60,173 nt of DNA from Ephemerocybe angulata (taxonomy: Eukaryota > Basidiomycota > Agaricomycetes > Agaricales > Psathyrellaceae), in NCBI GenBank assembly GCA_013368325.1, contig JAACJK010000183.1, positions 1 to 60,173 on the forward strand, given 5' to 3'. Below the pieces are notes generated by a model, which was given only the letters and a program-made list of their open reading frames with translations, made no database searches and was not told the DNA's origin. Made by a program: the position numbers and the translations under genes. Below are positions 10,236 through 20,860 of this stretch, piece by piece (the stretch's first letter is position 1; each line of letters starts with the position of its first letter).

Positions 10236-13200
10236 TCATCCGGTTTGTCGGTTATCTGAGTTGTTCAGAGTTCGACAGCGCTGAAGAGATATTAGTTCAA
10301 GTAAATGTGCAAAGAGAGTAATACATACATCCGCAACGCTAATCAAGTGCTTCACGATGTTCGCGCGTTTCCTCGAATCTTCCTTGCCCAAAACCAGATC
10401 TGCGACCCAATCGGCAATCTAACGACATGCGTTAGAGAACTGAAGCCGTAGGTAGAATGGGAAGAGGTGCACCTTGTTACTTGTCTGGATAACGACAGCG
10501 ATGTTATCCATGTTCTCCGTCTTTTGCTCACGAGCTCTCTGCAAACATTCCATAGGCTTGATCCGTTGGTACAACTGACTCTCCATGATCGTCAGCTGGC
10601 GAGCGAGCTCCAGAGGGTCCACATCGGTCAGACGAAGCCTCTTGCCATTCTTAGGAACGATAGGTGGAGGAGGAGGTGCGAGGTTGGTATTGATCAGGGA
10701 TTTCATGTGGGTTCCCTCATTCTGCAAGATGGCTTAGCACCAGGGACAAGCAAATCATCAGGAAGGTCGTACCGCTCGCTTTTCGATGAGGTTAAGCAGT
10801 TGTTTGGCGGCGGGGAAAGCAGACACATCGTCAGATGATACAAAAGCCTTGATTTTGTCAAGGACATATAGATCCTCTTTTTCGATGATATCTTCTTGTT
10901 GGAGGATGGATTTCATGGTATTGATCACTCTGCGTATCCTTAGCCAAATGAATGAGTCCATGTAGCTCACAGTGGCTTACCGGATCTGAATGATGTGCTG
11001 CTTCAGCTTCCCCCACTCCTCACGCTCGGCACCTGTTAGTCCTTCTGGAGGCTGTATCCGGAACCGTGCGATAAGAAGGTCCACAAGTTCATCCACGGTA
11101 GTGAAGGATTTGAAGGTCATTAAGAACGCTTCAGTGTAGGTACGATCGGCTGTTCACAATAAGCACGTGTATCCAGCTTGACAAAAGAAGACACCCACTC
11201 AGATGCTCATGAGCAGTTAGGCGTTCCACCAATGCAGGAACAGTGCCGCCCCGAATACCATCAGTTTCAATGATGATATCCTCTGGCCGATAATTTGGTC
11301 TTAGATACCACGGCCGGGAATCTGCAGCCACCTTGTCGGCATACTCGTCGCCTAGCCAAAGTCCGAGATCCTTCTCCTTCTTCGACCGCACAGTACGTTT
11401 AGGCATCACTACGATAGAAGAATGATAGTTAGCGGAACTGAACTTGATCCATAAGTCAAGGAAAAGCGACGAGGACTCACCCTCGTCATCAAACAAATCA
11501 TCAACAGCATCTGGATCATCTTGAGCATCATGCGACACCAAGGTATGGTCGATGCTATTGGCATCCGACATCTCTGGAAGTAGGCTTGATGAGCTTGCCC
11601 CGTTGCCGTTCATTGTGACCGCAGTCTGCCCAGACTCATAGGACGAATCCTGCGGCGGTACAGATTTCTTCCTCGCGCCGGGTCTGCTGAACGCATCCTC
11701 GAGCCCAACAACGCCTTCGTTCTCGGAGTCGTATGCATCATCCCGGAAAGGGTTGCCGTCTGCAGGACCGGAGAACTGGTTGTTGATGACGCTGAGTCGC
11801 GACATGCGCCACTCAATGGACCCAATGTAATCGCCTTGTGCCAAGTCAGCTTGCTCATGGCCTACTGACAAGATGGCCTCCGTTGTTTGGCGACATAAGC
11901 TGAGGTTCGAGCTGAGCGAGGTCGAGAGCTTGTCAAGAAGATCGTAACATTGCTCTTGGTCACCAGGCGTCTGGGATGGATCGTTTTCGCGGATGTTCTG
12001 GGTGGTGAGAAGAAGGGCGGCAGAATCGTCATATAACGACTGCAATACAGTCTCGAGTGTTCGCACGAGGCGTCGCGCATTGTCGACTGAGTGGGCATAC
12101 GAATCGTTTGGTCCAACTTCTCCCTGACGAATGCCGTCAATGTCGATATGCCGGGCGATGTTTATGTCGGCGACCAGGGTAAGGAAGGCAGACACTTGTG
12201 TCACTGTTTGCTGTACCTTCTGCCGCACTTGCTCAACTGCATTTTTATGTAAGTATATCAACGAATTGTCGTGTTATTCTGAGCGTACCTGAACCATCGT
12301 TGACGACACGAAGGGCGTGGCTGAGTCCCGCGATGGTGTCTTGCAGCTGAGAAAGGTAGCCGCCGATCTCAGCAACGACGCCTGCTTCTAGAGCTTTCTT
12401 TGGAGCAGCAGCTTCGTTCTCTAGAGAGACCCAGCCGAGACCTTTCCAGCTCCCAGCTGCACCTGCGCCGACAAGTCCAAGACCAATATTCGCTGTCGAA
12501 AAGACTCCCTGGAGCCGTTTCCTCCTTTCTGGGCTGCTCGGTTCCGCGTTATGCTGAGTACGTTGAACCTCCAAAACAAAGGACAGGATCGCCCTTTCCA
12601 GCTCCTCTGCATCGGTCTCAATGCGGTTCAAGGTGTCTGCCAACTGCGAACCGGAGTCGTACTGCATGGCCCGTGCGCTGAGAACCAAGCGGGAGAGCGT
12701 AGCTGTCACCTTTCGTTGGACAGGCTTGAGAGGCGATGATTGTGAAGCTTGTGACCGAGGATCTCGTCCACCACGGGGGAGCACGCTGCTTGGGATGTGC
12801 CCTGTCGGAATGGCTGTGATATACAGCAGGTTTCGCACCGCATATACGACGTGGGATACCAGATCATCCAAGTGGGCGTAGTCGTCAGGTTCTCGGTAAG
12901 TATTGTTCGTCTGTATGTTGTCAACGACCGCTTGGATCGAACTTCTGGCCACAGCAGCGAGGTCGGTGACGGCTTCAGGGGGCGGGGGTTCTAACACCTG
13001 CTGCAAGGTTTGGGCTATCTTCTCGGCAGATGTAAGCTCAATGCCTTGTGCCTGATTTTGGTCCTTCGGCCTCCGTTCTTCTCGAGCCTTCCCCGACTCG
13101 CATCCCGCGGGTGATAGTCGAACGGATTGATTTCTGAGCTGTCCGAGTATACACTCAATCTGTTGTTCGCCGACGAGGACTCTGGACCGAGAGATGTGCC

Positions 13201-14186
13201 GTTAATGCCGGATGGGGTCCCATTCGTTGTTGCCAGTGGGCGAGTCCATTGGGACGTTCCGTCAACGGTGTTGTAATAGTAATACGAAGAACCGTCATTC
13301 CAAAGCTTTTTGACCCAGGGTTCGGGTGTGCGGCTGGTGGGTACAGTGGGAACGGTGTCGGCAGTCGACCTGGTATGGGCACTGCTTGATGATGCGTCGG
13401 AAGAGCCATTGAGAGTAAATGGGATGTTCACAGAGGTCGTTGAGCGTGCGCTGGACTCGGATGTGAAACCTGCCAAGTCGCCGTCCGAGGCTTCGTCTTC
13501 GGATTCACGAGGTATATCTCGAGCTCGTTCACCCGTCCGCTCATTGACGAACCATATCTCGTATGAATGTCAGAATGTGAGTTGACCAGGCACACAATAG
13601 CAGGCGGGCGTACCTGATGATCTGGGGTAACTTCAGGCATCCAATAATCGCCTGGCTGCGCTCTGCTGGATGCAGAAGGTCCTGTATTGGCGCGGGATCG
13701 AGGGGCATCTCGAGCGCCATTGCGTTGTGAGAGCTCGTTGTCTAGCCATTCTTCATTTTCTGACTGACTCCCCCTCATCAACGCAGTCGACATGTCCACC
13801 GTTCCGTGCTCTGTTTCCGGACCAGCCGTCGAGCTTTCTGCGCCAGAGAGCTCTGAGCCAGACAGAGCCTGATCTGTTTCTTCGTCTGGAATGATAGTGA
13901 CATAGTTGGATGGAAACCACCCCCGTTCCTCCCCTAACAGTCCATCCCACCAACCTGATGGCTGCTGGGAGAGAACCTCTATAACATCTCCCTGTCTGAA
14001 GGAGAGTGCTGAGGCATCTTGGGCGTCGTAGTCGTAAAGAGCTCGACAGAAGAAGGTGGTGAGCTGAGCGTCGTCGTCCAGATCCTGGGCTGGCTGAGTG
14101 TTGACGACGCCGTTGGCACTGGCTCCGGGTGTCAGGTTCTGGTCGTTGGTATAAGTCTGTCCATCCCCTCGTGCAATTGTAACCAT
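10236..14186 (-). pseudogene. CDC25: Cdc25-type Ras guanine-nucleotide exchange factor, catalytic domain truncated
   Basis: Proteins of this family load GTP on Ras at the plasma membrane. From ATG 14186 the protein has an SH3 domain (ALYDYDAQDASALSFRQGD...GWWDG...GWFPSNYV), a WW-like module (YWMPEVTPDHQ-IWFVNERTGE), a WW domain (WVKKLWNDGSSYYYYN), a long helical region, RasGEF-N (SRPWYLRPNY...TYTEAFLMTFKSF) and the start of the catalytic domain (LARQLTIMESQLYQRIKPMECL...NIVKHLISVADRCRTLNN). Introns include 13613-13558, 12288-12237, 11480-11409, 11198-11150, 10980-10930, 10772-10722, 10472-10419 and 10328-10281. After CRTLNN (ending at about 10260) similarity stops and a TGA follows at 10238-10236, so most of the roughly 240-residue catalytic domain is missing. 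A one-base frame break also lies near 13090-13115. It is probably non-functional as a Ras activator, unless the end is an assembly artefact. Confidence 0.85.
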
Positions 14187-14360
14187 TGACCGTCCGGTAT
14201 AAAGCAGAGAAAAGGAGGAGAAACGAGAGAAAAACGGGGTAGGAAATCGTTGACAAGTAGACAGAAGGTCGTTCTGATCTCCCCTTCCATGCCCCTTTTC
14301 CCACGCCCAAGGACCGTTCCCAATTCAGCCTGGTCCATTCTCGACCGTCAACTTCGTCCA
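14187..14360. promoter_or_regulatory. Divergent promoter region, RasGEF and SCI1-like gene
   Basis: The two head-to-head start codons, at 14186 (minus) and 14361 (plus), are only 174 bp apart, so this short stretch must carry both promoters or the 5' leaders of both genes. No clear TATA box is visible. An in-frame ATG-less extension exists upstream of 14361, so the plus-strand start could lie slightly further left. Confidence 0.45.
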
Positions 14361-15499
14361 ATGCCAGAACACACCACATCCCGCTCTCCTGAACGCAGAC
14401 GAGACCGTGACGACCGCGACGACCGCGGCGACCGCGAACGGCGTGGGGAACAGTCTGCAGGGCCTTCGTCGCACCGTCACCACCACCACAAGGGGCGCTC
14501 CCGCTCTCGTTCTCGAGACCGCGACCGCCGCCCTCGCTCTCGAAGTCGAAGTCCTGGCCCCGGCAGAGACAATCACCGGAGGCCTTCCCGATCCCGCTCA
14601 CGGTCGCGATCGAAAGAACGTCGTGAACGGCGCAAAGCCAGGTCGCGGTCGCATTCGCAGGAGAGACGGTCGGAGAAGAAGAAGCGAGCGAGGTCGCCGT
14701 CGTCTTCGAGCGACTCGAGCGACAGTCACTCCCGGCGGAAGAGGGATAAGAAGAAGGAGCGCAAGAGGGAGAAAAAGCGAGGGAAGAAGGAGAAGAAAGA
14801 TAAAGTGCGGGTCACCTCGGCCATCCTTCGGCCTGTACTCATTCTCGATCTGTTTCTCTCTAGAAGAAAAGCAGTGGCAGCTCGTCTCACTGGGGCAAAT
14901 ATGGCATAATCTCAGACGTCGAGTGAGTTGCTTCTCGCCTACGACGACCACGGTACTAATAACGTCCAGTATATTTTCGAAAACGGCAGAGTTCCATGCC
15001 TGGCTTGTCGAGGAACGCAAGATCAATCCCGAGACCATCACGAAGGATTTGCAGAGGAAAGAGTTTTCTCGGTTTGTTGAGGATTTCAACACTGGTGTGT
15101 ACCTTTGAACTTCTGGCTCAGCGGACACTTACCCCTCCGGCAGCGACACTTCCCAATGAAAAGTACTACAACATGGAAGTATATGAACGAAGGATGAACG
15201 CCCTGCGGCAGGGAGAGTACCTACCCCCAACAGACGACCTATACGACTTTGAAGCAGACCTCAAAGCTATCAAGAGCTCGCACAAGAAGAAGACAGAAGA
15301 ACCAGAAACATATCTGTCGCGTGAACAATTGATGGACTTGAGGAAGGTCCAGCAGGAGCGTGCCGAGGTACGGATTCGAATATCTGGATCCCAATGGCAA
15401 ATTTAACAGTATCGCTAGATATCCAGGATGAAGCTGCTCGGCATGGATATCAAGCAAAGCCACGGTGTCAGAATGGATGGCTCTGCCTTCGACGACTGA
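14361..15499 (+). CDS. RS-rich protein similar to plant SCI1 (style cell-cycle inhibitor 1)
   Basis: Exons 14361-14804, 14864-14922, 14970-15094, 15144-15367 and 15419-15499 join in phase into 310 residues. The first 148 residues are almost entirely Arg/Ser/Asp/Lys, with repeated RSRSRS and RDRD stretches typical of nuclear, splicing-linked proteins. The conserved part follows: SHWGKYGIISD, EFHAWLVEERKINPE, EFSRFVEDFNTATLP, YERRMNALRQGEYLP, then MKLLGMDIKQSHGVRMDG at the C-terminus. This block is shared with the SCI1 family across plants and fungi, so the assignment is firm, but the molecular role in fungi is unknown to me. A nuclear, RNA-processing-associated role is inferred from the RS domain. 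Confidence 0.8.
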
Positions 15500-15996
15500 T
15501 ACCCCTGCCCATGTCCGTTCAAATTCGGTAAGTCATACCATTGACTTCGCTCTGAGCTCTGCGGATCCCGAGGTCGATGACCTTTCCTCTACCATTTACC
15601 CATGTATCGTGACTTTGTACACTACTATGGCTAGACGAATCATGAAACAGTTAATTCGCACTTGCGTATCATTTCTGGTTCAGAAAATATCTGACGAGAG
15701 CCAGGCTAGAGGTTACTATCCTATCCACCTCTGCACTGAGTCCGTCATTTACTGGATCAGAGTTACCTTCTGCACTCCCCAACAGACAAGTCAGAGATGG
15801 AACGATTCAATCCAGTATGAGCACCTCCTAGATATGCCGTTAGTGTGATGCTTGGCGCCACGCTGGTGACACTCCCAATGAAATACCGAAGTCGTGGGTG
15901 GATACTCTTCTCCTTTGACTGCATCATCCATTGGCCATTGGGCTCTTCCCCGCGGATTCTTTCTCAGGACGACTGAGCGCTAGGGTTGGCCGACTT
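15500..15996. other. Intergenic, SCI1-like to SET gene
   Basis: About 500 bp between two plus-strand genes. It should contain the 3' end of the SCI1-like transcript and the promoter of the SET gene. An inverted CCAAT (attgg) motif occurs near 15930-15938. Otherwise I see nothing. Confidence 0.35.
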
Positions 15997-17666
15997 ATGG
16001 CACCCCAAACCCGACGAGTATTAAAACAGGAGAAGGGCCATGGAGCCAAGACTGCGAAGAAGCAATCTCCTGTGTCCAGCAGCACCGTCCTTCCCACTGA
16101 CCGGTCCGCCGCCAACAGTTGGAGAACGGCAATAATCCAGGTAGACTCTAACATCATCTAGTACATTCGAATTGTTCTGACCAAGGCAAATGTTAAGACT
16201 TTGCTTCTCTCAATAGGGCTTTCTCTGGGCCTGTTCTATGCATGGTATTCTGGGGCAGGTGATGCTCAGAAGGTTCTTGTGAATCAGAGGCCACCACCAC
16301 GGTATGACGAAGTTGCTGTTGGCGCTGCATATGCCGTCGTGGATATACCAGGCAAAGGGAAGGGTGCTATTGCCACCCGGAACATATCTGTGAGGGCACT
16401 TCACGAGGTCAAGCAGCAGAACGCGTTCTGATCGTATCGGTTAGCGAGGCGAACTAATTCTGACAGAGAAACCTCTATTTACTGTCCCACCTACTAGTAA
16501 GCACCGGTTTCTTCTGCTCTCGAATAATTAGTTCAGCCGCGATGACCGATACATTACCTTTTACCCGCAGTTCAAACTTCCCCGGTGGAGTTCATCAAGG
16601 AGAAGCTGGCTCTAACGTCTGAGCCTCAAAGATGGGCGTTCTTCAACCTCTCCTATGTTAACTTCCCGAAAGATAAGGACCCACTGAGAGATGTGGACCA
16701 CCTTGCTTTTGCCATCTTCGAAACGAATGCTGTACGAGCTGGCAAGGAAGTAGGAGTCTTCCCTCGTATGGCCCGCCTAAACCACGGTTGTTCCAGTGGG
16801 TTCAACACTGTGTATTCGTACAGGGAAACAGAAGGAACCCTGTACATCCATGCAATCAAGCCAATTGCTGTAGGTGAGGTAAGTGCAAAGCCCTCCGGCG
16901 GGTCATCTCGTCATGGTTTCGAGTAAGCGGGAGCTAAGGCCGGTTCAACGGTACGACCACAGGAACTCCTCACAACCTACACCGATACAAAGAAACCTAG
17001 GCATCAGAGAAGGTCAGTAGATCAGAGCGGCAGCCTGATCATCTAAGGGGCCCTTGTTCCTTGAATGTAAGCTTACAACACCTATACTTAGATCGTTTCT
17101 GCAGCAAACTTACGGCTTCGGGTGCACCTGCAGCGTTTGCTCGCTCCCCGAAGCAGAGTCCAAGGCATCTGATTCTCGTCTATCAGCGATGGCGGCGAAT
17201 TGGGCGCGCTTTGCAAAGTGGATCGACGGAACCATCAATGGGGTCGAGGCGATAGAATTGGTGAGGGAAATTTGGAAGCTGGGAGATGAAGAAGGCTATG
17301 GAAGCGAACGAGGGCGGCTAGCAGCGGACGCCGTTTGGGTCGCCGCAGGTCATTCGGAGTGAGTCGAATTTGCTTTCATTTCTCTTCTAAGTGGCTCGCG
17401 AAAGAAGGACTCCTTCAAGGCACTGTAGCCGAGGAGCCTCATCGCTATCAGATAAGCTTGAATGGAGCTGACAGCGTCGATTCCTCAGTGCCGACGCAGT
17501 ACGGAAGTGGGGTGAACTGGCGAAGGAATGGTACAGATACGAGCTCGGGGAAGGGAACGAACATCTTCAGTTTATCGAACGCGTCTTGGCTCGGCCTGAT
17601 ATCCATCCTGCTTGGGGTTCTCGGGAGTTGCTAGCGGTGGGAGGGCCAAGGTCCAGAGGCGCCTAG
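15997..17666 (+). CDS. SET-domain protein with N-terminal membrane segment
   Basis: This is a putative lysine methyltransferase of the fungal SET-domain class. Seven exons (15997-16140, 16162-16389, 16445-16496, 16571-16878, 16963-17012, 17092-17358, 17489-17666) give 408 residues. A hydrophobic helix (TLLLSIGLSLGLFYAW) precedes the SET domain, which runs from DIPGKGKGAIATRNISRGE through the signature RLNHGCSSGFN and ELLTTYTD to a post-SET-like cysteine motif (GCTCSVC). The C-terminus is helical (KEWYRYELGEG). Oddly, joining the first two exons needs removal of only 21 nt (16141-16161, gt...ctaac...ag), which contains an in-frame TAG; a 90-nt intron starting at 16072 would also keep the frame. 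The start at 15997 is chosen because it opens a basic N-terminus. The substrate is unknown. Confidence 0.78.
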
Positions 17667-17922
17667 AAAAGTGTTGAGCTGGGCTGCGAGCTGCTGACAT
17701 CGGGTCACGGTGAGGGCCAAGACTCAGCCCACTTTATGTCCGCAGTTTATTTCAACTTGTATTACGGCCGCAGATTCTTATACACGAGGGTTGGGAGAGA
17801 AGAGCTGGCGGTCTGAAAATGATCCGACGTGGACCAAACAGCAGACGCAGAATTGATTGACACCGGGTTTAGCCACGTCCCCACCTTTCCTTCCACTTCC
17901 ATCTCCTCTCGGTTTGGCTCGT
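17667..17922. other. Intergenic, upstream of P450 reductase
   Basis: A short region between two plus-strand genes that carries the reductase promoter. Pyrimidine-rich tracts (ctttccttccacttccatctc) lie around 17884-17910, as is common before strongly expressed fungal genes. Confidence 0.4.
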
Positions 17923-17928
17923 TATATA
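17923..17928 (+). promoter_or_regulatory. Putative TATA box of the P450 reductase gene
   Basis: The hexamer TATATA lies 64-69 bp before the ATG at 17992, followed by a CT-rich leader (ctcccttctctctatcgc). The position and leader fit a fungal core promoter, but this is motif evidence only. Confidence 0.45.
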
Positions 17929-17991
17929 GGCATCCTTTAGGGCCTCTAATCTACCTGGTACCGTATTCTACTCCCTTCTCTCTATCGCAAA

Positions 17992-20419
17992 ATGGCGGAA
18001 GATAATAATCGTACAACATTCAATCCAGTTATACCACTCGCCCTATCAGCCAGCGGAATGACTACCTCTTCGTCAGACGTAGTCGTCCTTGGCCTGGGCG
18101 TCGTCTTGGCTGGTCTCTATCTTTTCAAGGACCAGCTTTTCGCCGCATCCAAGCCAAAACTCGCACCTGTCGCAACCAAGTCTTCGGCCAATGGCTCTGG
18201 CAACCCCCGCGACTTTATCGCCAAGATGAAGGATGGTGTATGTATTCCGTCAACCTGAAGTTTCCCTTTATTTACCCACCCTTTCCCATCTCATAGAAAA
18301 AGAGGATTGTGATCTTCTATGGTTCACAGACAGGAACAGCAGAGGAATACGCCATCCGTCTTGCCAAGGAAGCCAAATCAAAATTCGGTCTCTCGTCCCT
18401 CGTTTGCGATCCTGAAGAGTACGACTTCGAGAACCTCGACCAGCTACCAGAGGATTGCGCTGCGTTCTTCGTAATGGCGACATACGGCGAAGGAGAGCCT
18501 ACGGATAACGCGGTGCAGCTGATGCAGAACCTCGAGGACGATTCCTTCGAATTCACCAACGGTGGACGGGACCTTACTGGCCTCAAGTATGTCGTCTTTG
18601 GCCTGGGCAACAAGACTTACGAGCACTATAATGTCATTGGACGCCGAGTAGACGCCTCCCTTTCCAAGATGGGCGGCATTCGCATCGGCGAACGTGGCGA
18701 GGGAGACGACGACAAGAGCATGGAGGAAGACTACCTGGAGTGGAAGGACGGCATGTGGGAGGCATTCGCGACTGCGCTGGGCGTCGAGGAGGGACAGGGC
18801 GGTGATTCCGCAGACTTCGTGGTATCGGAGTTGGACTCCCACCCCCCTGAAAAGGTCTACCTCGGTACGTGTGGCCCGCGGCTTGACAGGCATCTGATTT
18901 CTGACACAATTTCGTTGTCCAGGTGAATATTCCGCTCGCGCTCTTACCAAGACCAAGGGTATACATGATGCGAAGAACCCGTACGCAGCCCCCATTACCG
19001 TAGCCCGCGAGCTCTTTGCCAGCCACGCCGACCGAAACTGCGTGCACATCGAGTTCAATACTGAAGGTTCTGGAATCACTTACCAACACGGTGATCACTT
19101 GGGTGTCTGGCCCATTAACCCCGATTTGGAGGTCGAGCGTCTGCTCTGCACCCTTGGTTTACACGACAAGCAGGATGCTGTTATTGGTATTGAATCCCTT
19201 GACCCCGCCCTCGCCAAGGTTCCCTTCCCGGTCCCTACCACGTACGCTACCGTCCTCAGGCACTACATCGACATCAATGCTGTTGCTGGTCGCCAAATCC
19301 TCGGATCACTCTCCAAGTTTGCCCCGACTCCCGAAGCTGAGGCCTTCATGAAGGAGTTGAACACGAACAAGGAGAAGTATCACACCGTCGTTGCTGAGGG
19401 TTGCCTGAAGTTGGGAGAAATTCTGCAGCTCGCCGCCGGAAACGATATCACCAGGATTCCTAGCCCCGAGAACACCACCAAATGGTCCATCCCCTTCGAT
19501 ATCATCGTTTCGGCCATCCCTCGCCTCCAGCCCCGTTACTACTCGATCTCCTCTAGCCCCAAGCTCAACCCTGGTTCGATCCACGCTACCGTTGTCGTGC
19601 TTAAACATGAGAACACTCCCAGCGAAATTGTCACCAAGAAATGGGTTCACGGTCTTGGTTCCAACTTCCTCCTCAACCTTAAGCACGCGACCAATGGCGA
19701 ACCGACACCTATCACCAGCGTCAGCGATGGCGAACACGTTTCTGTACCTGCGTACCTCATCGACGGTCCTCGTGGTGCTTACAAGACCGAGACAACGTAC
19801 AAGGCACCTGTCCACGTGCGAAGGTCGACGTTCCGCTTGCCGACGAACCCGAAAAGCCCTGTCATTATGATCGGTCCTGGAACTGTATGTGTTCACAATG
19901 CCTCAGTTAAAGCTACCCTCTGACATGCTTCACCTCTCTTAGGGTGTTGCTCCTTTCCGTGGATTCATCCAGGAACGTGTCGCCCTTGCTCGTCGCGCAA
20001 TTGAGAAGAACGGGCCTGATGCTCTGAACGACTGGGGCCGGATATCCCTGTTCTACGGTTGCCGTCGGTCCGATGAAGACTTCCTCTACGCCGACGAATG
20101 GCCCAAGTACGCCGAAGAACTCAAAGGCAAATTCGTTCTCCACACTGCATTCTCCCGTGAGAAGTTCAACCCCGACGGCAGCAAGATCTACGTTCAAAAT
20201 CTCCTCTGGAACGACCGGGAGCACATTGCCCAAGCTATCCTCGAAGGAAAGGGATACGTGTACATTTGCGGTGAGGCCAAGAACATGGCCAAGCAAGTCG
20301 AAGAGGTGCTTGCGAAGATTCTTGGAGAGGCCAAGGGTGGAAGTGCAGAGGTCGAGGGTGCTGCTGAGCTCAAGCTCTTGAAGGAGCGGTCACGCTTGAT
20401 GCTTGATGTATGGAGTTAA
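17992..20419 (+). CDS. NCP1: NADPH-cytochrome P450 reductase
   Basis: This diflavin enzyme passes electrons from NADPH through FAD and FMN to microsomal P450s in the endoplasmic reticulum membrane. Four exons (17992-18237, 18297-18864, 18923-19884, 19943-20419) join in phase to 750 residues. Features in order: an N-terminal membrane anchor (DVVVLGLGVVLAGLYLF); the FMN-binding flavodoxin motifs (FYGSQTGTAEEYA, ATYGEGEPTDNA, GLGNKTYEHYN); the FAD-binding RYYSISSS; the NADPH site (GPGTGVAPFRGF, YICGEAKNMAKQVE); and the C-terminal DVWS with the aromatic residue that stacks on FAD. All diagnostic motifs are intact and codon use is strongly biased (C-ending codons), suggesting high expression. It would support sterol and secondary-metabolite P450s encoded elsewhere. 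Confidence 0.97.
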
Positions 20420-20860
20420 AGGACATTTTACACTTCCTCTTAACTTTTTGCTTCACATGCGACTTTCATTTTACCCTCCTAATTCGTTGTTTCACATACA
20501 TGCTTGATATTATCTTGTAGATGATGGGTTGGTTTGGCGTACTTACTTTTACGACTATACTCTAGTCTCCCCTAACGAACACTGATGTCCCTCATCTCTC
20601 TCCCTGCCATATCTCTCTCTCAGGGCTGCGTGCATCCTTGACCAGGATGTCTGACACTCTATATCTATATCATATCCTTGTAGCCATACACAAACTAGAG
20701 GCCAATGGAATCCTGTAATTCTTCAAAGTGTTGACCCGGATCAGGTCAGTGGGCAAGGGCGGCTTTCCCCGGACCCGGCAACTAAAGTCAGCAGTATTAA
20801 GAATGATCTTTCGGCGCTTCTCTCCTCTTGGCTTGCTCTCTTGTGCCTTTCCACCGTCCT
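20420..20860. other. Intergenic, reductase 3' region and SHE9 promoter
   Basis: The first half is T-rich, consistent with the reductase 3' UTR (ttcacatgcgactttcattttacc). The second half leads to the next gene. No further element is recognised. Confidence 0.4.

Noticed and set aside
13753..14601. 282-codon minus-strand frame across the divergent promoter
   Set aside because: It overlaps the SH3 exon in another frame and the RS-rich exon of the SCI1-like gene in antisense. Its Arg-rich content is a by-product of those codons.
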